In this document: positions 61,376 to 64,000 of the stretch, piece by piece | Layout of the letters: each line of letters opens with the position of its first letter | Position numbering within the stretch: the stretch's first letter is position 1 | Assembly (NCBI GenBank): GCA_946902875.1 | Contig: OX336336.1 | Coordinates: forward strand, 5,178,545-5,242,544 | Direction: 5' to 3' | DNA: 64,000 nucleotides | From: Nematopogon swammerdamellus | Taxonomy: Eukaryota > Arthropoda > Insecta > Lepidoptera > Adelidae | Translations under genes and position numbers: made by a program | Notes under the pieces: generated by a model | Databases searched by the model: none | Seen by the model: only the letters and a program-made list of their open reading frames with translations | What the model was told of the DNA's origin: nothing

Positions 61376-61935
61376 GGGTTCCGTAGGATACGGAAGCGTA
61401 TATTACTAAGCCTACGCTGTCTGTCTGTCTGTATGTGGGTTTGACTGTCTGTCTGTCCGTCCGTCTGTCCGTCCGTCCCGAGGGCTATATCTTTTGAACC
61501 GTAATAGGTAGCCTGGTGAAATCACAGAATGTGTTATTATGGCGGATAAGCCAACCAATAACAAAAAAAAGCAAAAAGTAAAAAATTAAGGGTGGTCTCC
61601 ACACAAGGAACGTGCTAAGAATAAATTATTAAATATTCACGCTAGATACTAAATGTGATTGAAACACAAACACCTTCAAAAACCGATTAGATAAATACAT
61701 AAAAAGTACATCAACAAACAAATAGCAACAGTGCCCAAGTACGAAAAATAAAAAAATAAAAAAACATTATAGTCATTCATTATCCGAAAAAAAACTGATA
61801 TGAACTTGTTCATTAAAAAATTTATAAATAAATAAATAATAGATGGCGCCACAGGTACTTTGCATTGCAGACAGACAAAAGATAGACGGATATGGTTTTT
61901 TTTCAGGTATTGTATAGCGGATCTACGGAACCCTC
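61376..61935 (+). repeat. 'GTTCCGTA' repeat with altered middle
   Basis: TAGGGTTCCGTAGG, (CTGT)n/(CCGT)n, TATCTTTTGAACCGTAATAG at the left and GGATCTACGGAACCCTCTGC at the right. The middle contains an unrelated A-rich stretch with ATAAATAAATAAT. Confidence 0.75.
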
Positions 61936-62371
61936 TGCTCTTAACTTATTTACGAGTTCGAATACATAAACGAATACGGTAAAGTTCCACCAGGCGGCGC
62001 GGCGAGGGCGGTGGCGGTATGGTAGTACGACAAGCAAGACTCCACCTTCATCAATCTCGTACAACTCGCACGATAAATATTAAAGTGCTGCCTCGTAAAA
62101 ACGTCGGCCTGCACGGTGCCGCCTCCGCCGATTTGTTCCGGCTGTGAACAGATACGATTATTTCGGGAAAATCCGCGAAATACGCTGATTTATGGATCCC
62201 TATCAAATTGCTACTAAATTTTGGCATTGCCTGCGAATATGTGGTTTAAATATGCATTTCAACACGATCAATTACCTACATCTTATACGGAGAACCCTCA
62301 TCTCATGGGATATTACTAGCAGTATATAAGGTGCTTCGTTATTTATGTCAAAAATTTTGGGAGGGTTACAT
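61936..62371. other. Non-coding stretch with a GC-rich patch
   Basis: 61990-62025 (GGCGGCGCGGCGAGGGCGG) and 62105-62135 are GC-rich. No gene recognised. Confidence 0.4.
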
Positions 62372-62580
62372 AGAAACTAAAATAAATCTATAACGTTATT
62401 GACGCATCGAAAGCACGTGTAAATTTAATGTTAAGTACAGTTAGGGGTCGTGCAAAACAAATCAACATCGTCCCTTATGTCGTTGAGCAAGCTACGAGCA
62501 CGCCAGAAAAATGCATTCTGTCTATAATTGGAATGGGCAAGGGGGAGGTGTTTTATTGCCAGTGATCGGCGTAGGTAAGT
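62372..62580 (-). pseudogene. LINE end, second copy of the 63180-63377 segment
   Basis: ACTAAAATAAATCTATAACG, AGTACAGTTAGGGGTCGTGC, AAAACAAATCAACATCG and AATGGGCAAGGGGGAGGTG recur 810 bases downstream with about 15% differences. The reverse strand of the other copy reads as a LINE C-terminus. Confidence 0.6.
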
Positions 62581-62667
62581 AGTGTCATTTGGGGTCAATG
62601 AACATGAATTTTGATGTTTATATGGACATCCCCCGGGATTCCGGGATTGATGATCCCGGGATCCGGG

Positions 62668-62975
62668 GCACCTAGTTCACCGGTGTTATGGGCTAACATT
62701 TTTTTTATTTTTATGGAAACTGACACGGTTGGCTACATCACCTACAACATCCATGATGTCAGCCCATAACACTGGGTGAACTTGGTGCCACGTCAGTGCT
62801 TCCCTTCGGTCGTGACGGCTACACTGAACTGGACGGAAAACACAAACTATTTACATAGCATTTTCGAACGATCTTTCAATTAGTGCGGTGGTACCAACCC
62901 GGGCGGGTTACACCCTACCCCTACCATCTAGTAATATAAGAAGGGAATCATATCCCTTGATGTCGTCTCATTATA
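62668..62975 (-). mobile_element. SINE-A, leader subfamily, with opposed 5' scrap
   Basis: 62701-62975 is a reverse copy with the CGGTCGTGACGGC tail variant, core, CTAGTAATATAAGAAGGG and a truncated leader. Immediately left, 62668-62699 is a forward scrap of the same tail (CACCTAGTTCACCGGTGTTA), making a small inverted junction. Confidence 0.85.
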
Positions 62976-62984
62976 TTGTTTATT

Positions 62985-63715
62985 TTATTTATTGCGGTAA
63001 ACTTACAGTGTAATTAATTACTTTACTTACAATATAAACATACAATTACTTATAACTTATAACTTACAGGACATCAATTACAAGTTTATACATTTAGATT
63101 ATGATTTAAAGAAGAAAAAAAAAACAAAAACATAACACAAATGATGATAACAACATACATTTCTTACACACATTATTACTTAAAAACTAAAATAAATCTA
63201 AAACGTTATATCGCATCGAAAGCACGTCTAAATTTAATGTTAAGTACAGTTAGGGGTCGTGCAAAACAAATCAACATTGTCGGTTATGTCGTTGAACAAA
63301 CTACCAGCATGCCAGAAAAATGCATTCTGTCTGTCTATAAGTAATAGGAATGGGCAAGGGGGAGGTGTATTATTGCGTTACTTACTGTCGCAAGTCTCGG
63401 CACAAGTAAAGCACAACAAAGTAGACTAATGTGACCCAAAAGTTCCGGGCAATCAATAGATCCACTGCTTATTTTCAGTAGTAACGTAATGTCAAGCATT
63501 TCCCGCCTACTGTCTTGACTCTAGAGGAAATAACTTATGAAATTGACATGCCATTTCAGTGTTAGGGAACCCAACGTTTGCCTGGAAATGAGAAAGTAGA
63601 GCAACCTTTTTTGGACACGGTCCAATCTAAGCTTGTAGGTTGAATATCTCGGATTCCACACCTGAGAGGCATTTTCAAGGTGACTGCGGACATACGTACA
63701 GTAAAGGATTCGCAA
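62985..63715 (-). pseudogene. CR1-like LINE 3' end, broken
   Basis: Minus strand from 63715: MRILYCTYVRSHLENASQVW, NPRYSTYKLRLDRVQKRLLY, which is the 'LYxxxVRSxLEYxSxVWxPxYxxxxxRLxxVQKRFLxFL' block of LINE reverse transcriptases. Further on, in broken frames, DNVDLFCTTPN and LNIKFRRAFDAI with a stop near 63213. Then a 3' UTR to about 62985, where the T/A-rich end lies. Confidence 0.7.
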
Positions 63716-63844
63716 TGAATTCGGATTTTTGAAATACGGGTATATACTTACTTACTTACGAGTATCTTTATGCGAGTAAAATATTATAGATTTTGCGCTT
63801 TCTCGTAGGTACATACTTTCTATGTATGTACAGTTCCCGGCAGC

Positions 63845-64000
63845 AGTGACCGCTCGACCGTTGGAGGCTGACCGTGGTTCGGATTCCACGTAAAACTGTA
63901 GGTCCCTTCCATTTTTACCTTACTAAGTGGTAGGGTTAAACCCGCCCGGGTTGTTACCACCGCACTGAATGAAACGTCGGTCGAAACGGCTATGTAAATA
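63845..64000 (+). mobile_element. SINE-A, runs off the window
   Basis: GTGACCGCTCGACCGTTGG (end of the 5S-like block), box-B-like GGTTCGGATTCC, core and CGAAACGGCTATGTAAATA. The tRNA box A and most of the 5S block are missing at the left. Confidence 0.9.

Overview
This is nuclear DNA from a moth or butterfly (Lepidoptera). The evidence is an AT-rich background, a SANT/ZZ protein gene with unmistakable relatives in animals, and dense lepidopteran-type interspersed repeats ('GCGGCTTCGC', 'GTTCCGTA', 'ACAGCGTGTGG' and (TCA)n-linked families, tRNA-headed SINEs, RTE/jockey/CR1-like LINE ends). Species cannot be read from sequence alone. Family labels used here (SINE-A, SINE-B, leader module and so on) are working names.

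Only one protein-coding gene is convincing: a 318-codon open frame at 12397-13353 (+) encoding the ATAC histone-acetyltransferase subunit Atac1/ZZZ3. It has no internal intron, lies 10 bases past a good splice-acceptor-like site, and is followed within 220 bases by two back-to-back TTAA-flanked MITEs, one of which holds the first AATAAA after the stop. Two GC-rich spots could be promoters or first exons: 1-170, with two GTGACGTCAC palindromes, and 15880-16072, ending in a good splice donor. The remainder looks intergenic or like a very large intron.

Layout: 1-4.4 kb SINEs and a foldback element; 6.68-7.92 kb three abutting inverted-repeat elements with a SINE inside the second; 12.4-14.0 kb Atac1 and MITEs; 15-17.4 kb LINE end, possible first exon, hAT-like element; 18.08-23.76 kb a 5.7-kb structure bounded by about 0.92-kb inverted arms and filled with remains of an animal transposon gene ('HEEADTRM'/'GCDAVS'), an inverted minisatellite, a retroelement ORF end, an RTE end and a jockey end; 26.7-29 kb SINE-B and a CXC-type C-terminal fragment matching the same transposon gene; 37.6-38.3 kb a 40-bp minisatellite; 39.8-41.4 kb two MITEs; 43.9-64 kb about ten SINE-A copies, a second foldback copy, a 3 x 179-bp satellite and further LINE ends.

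The strongest novelty leads are the modular SINE system (one shared core and tail carried under a chimeric tRNA/5S head, a third unrelated leader, and, for the core, a second tRNA head) and the 18.08-23.76 kb inverted-arm element.
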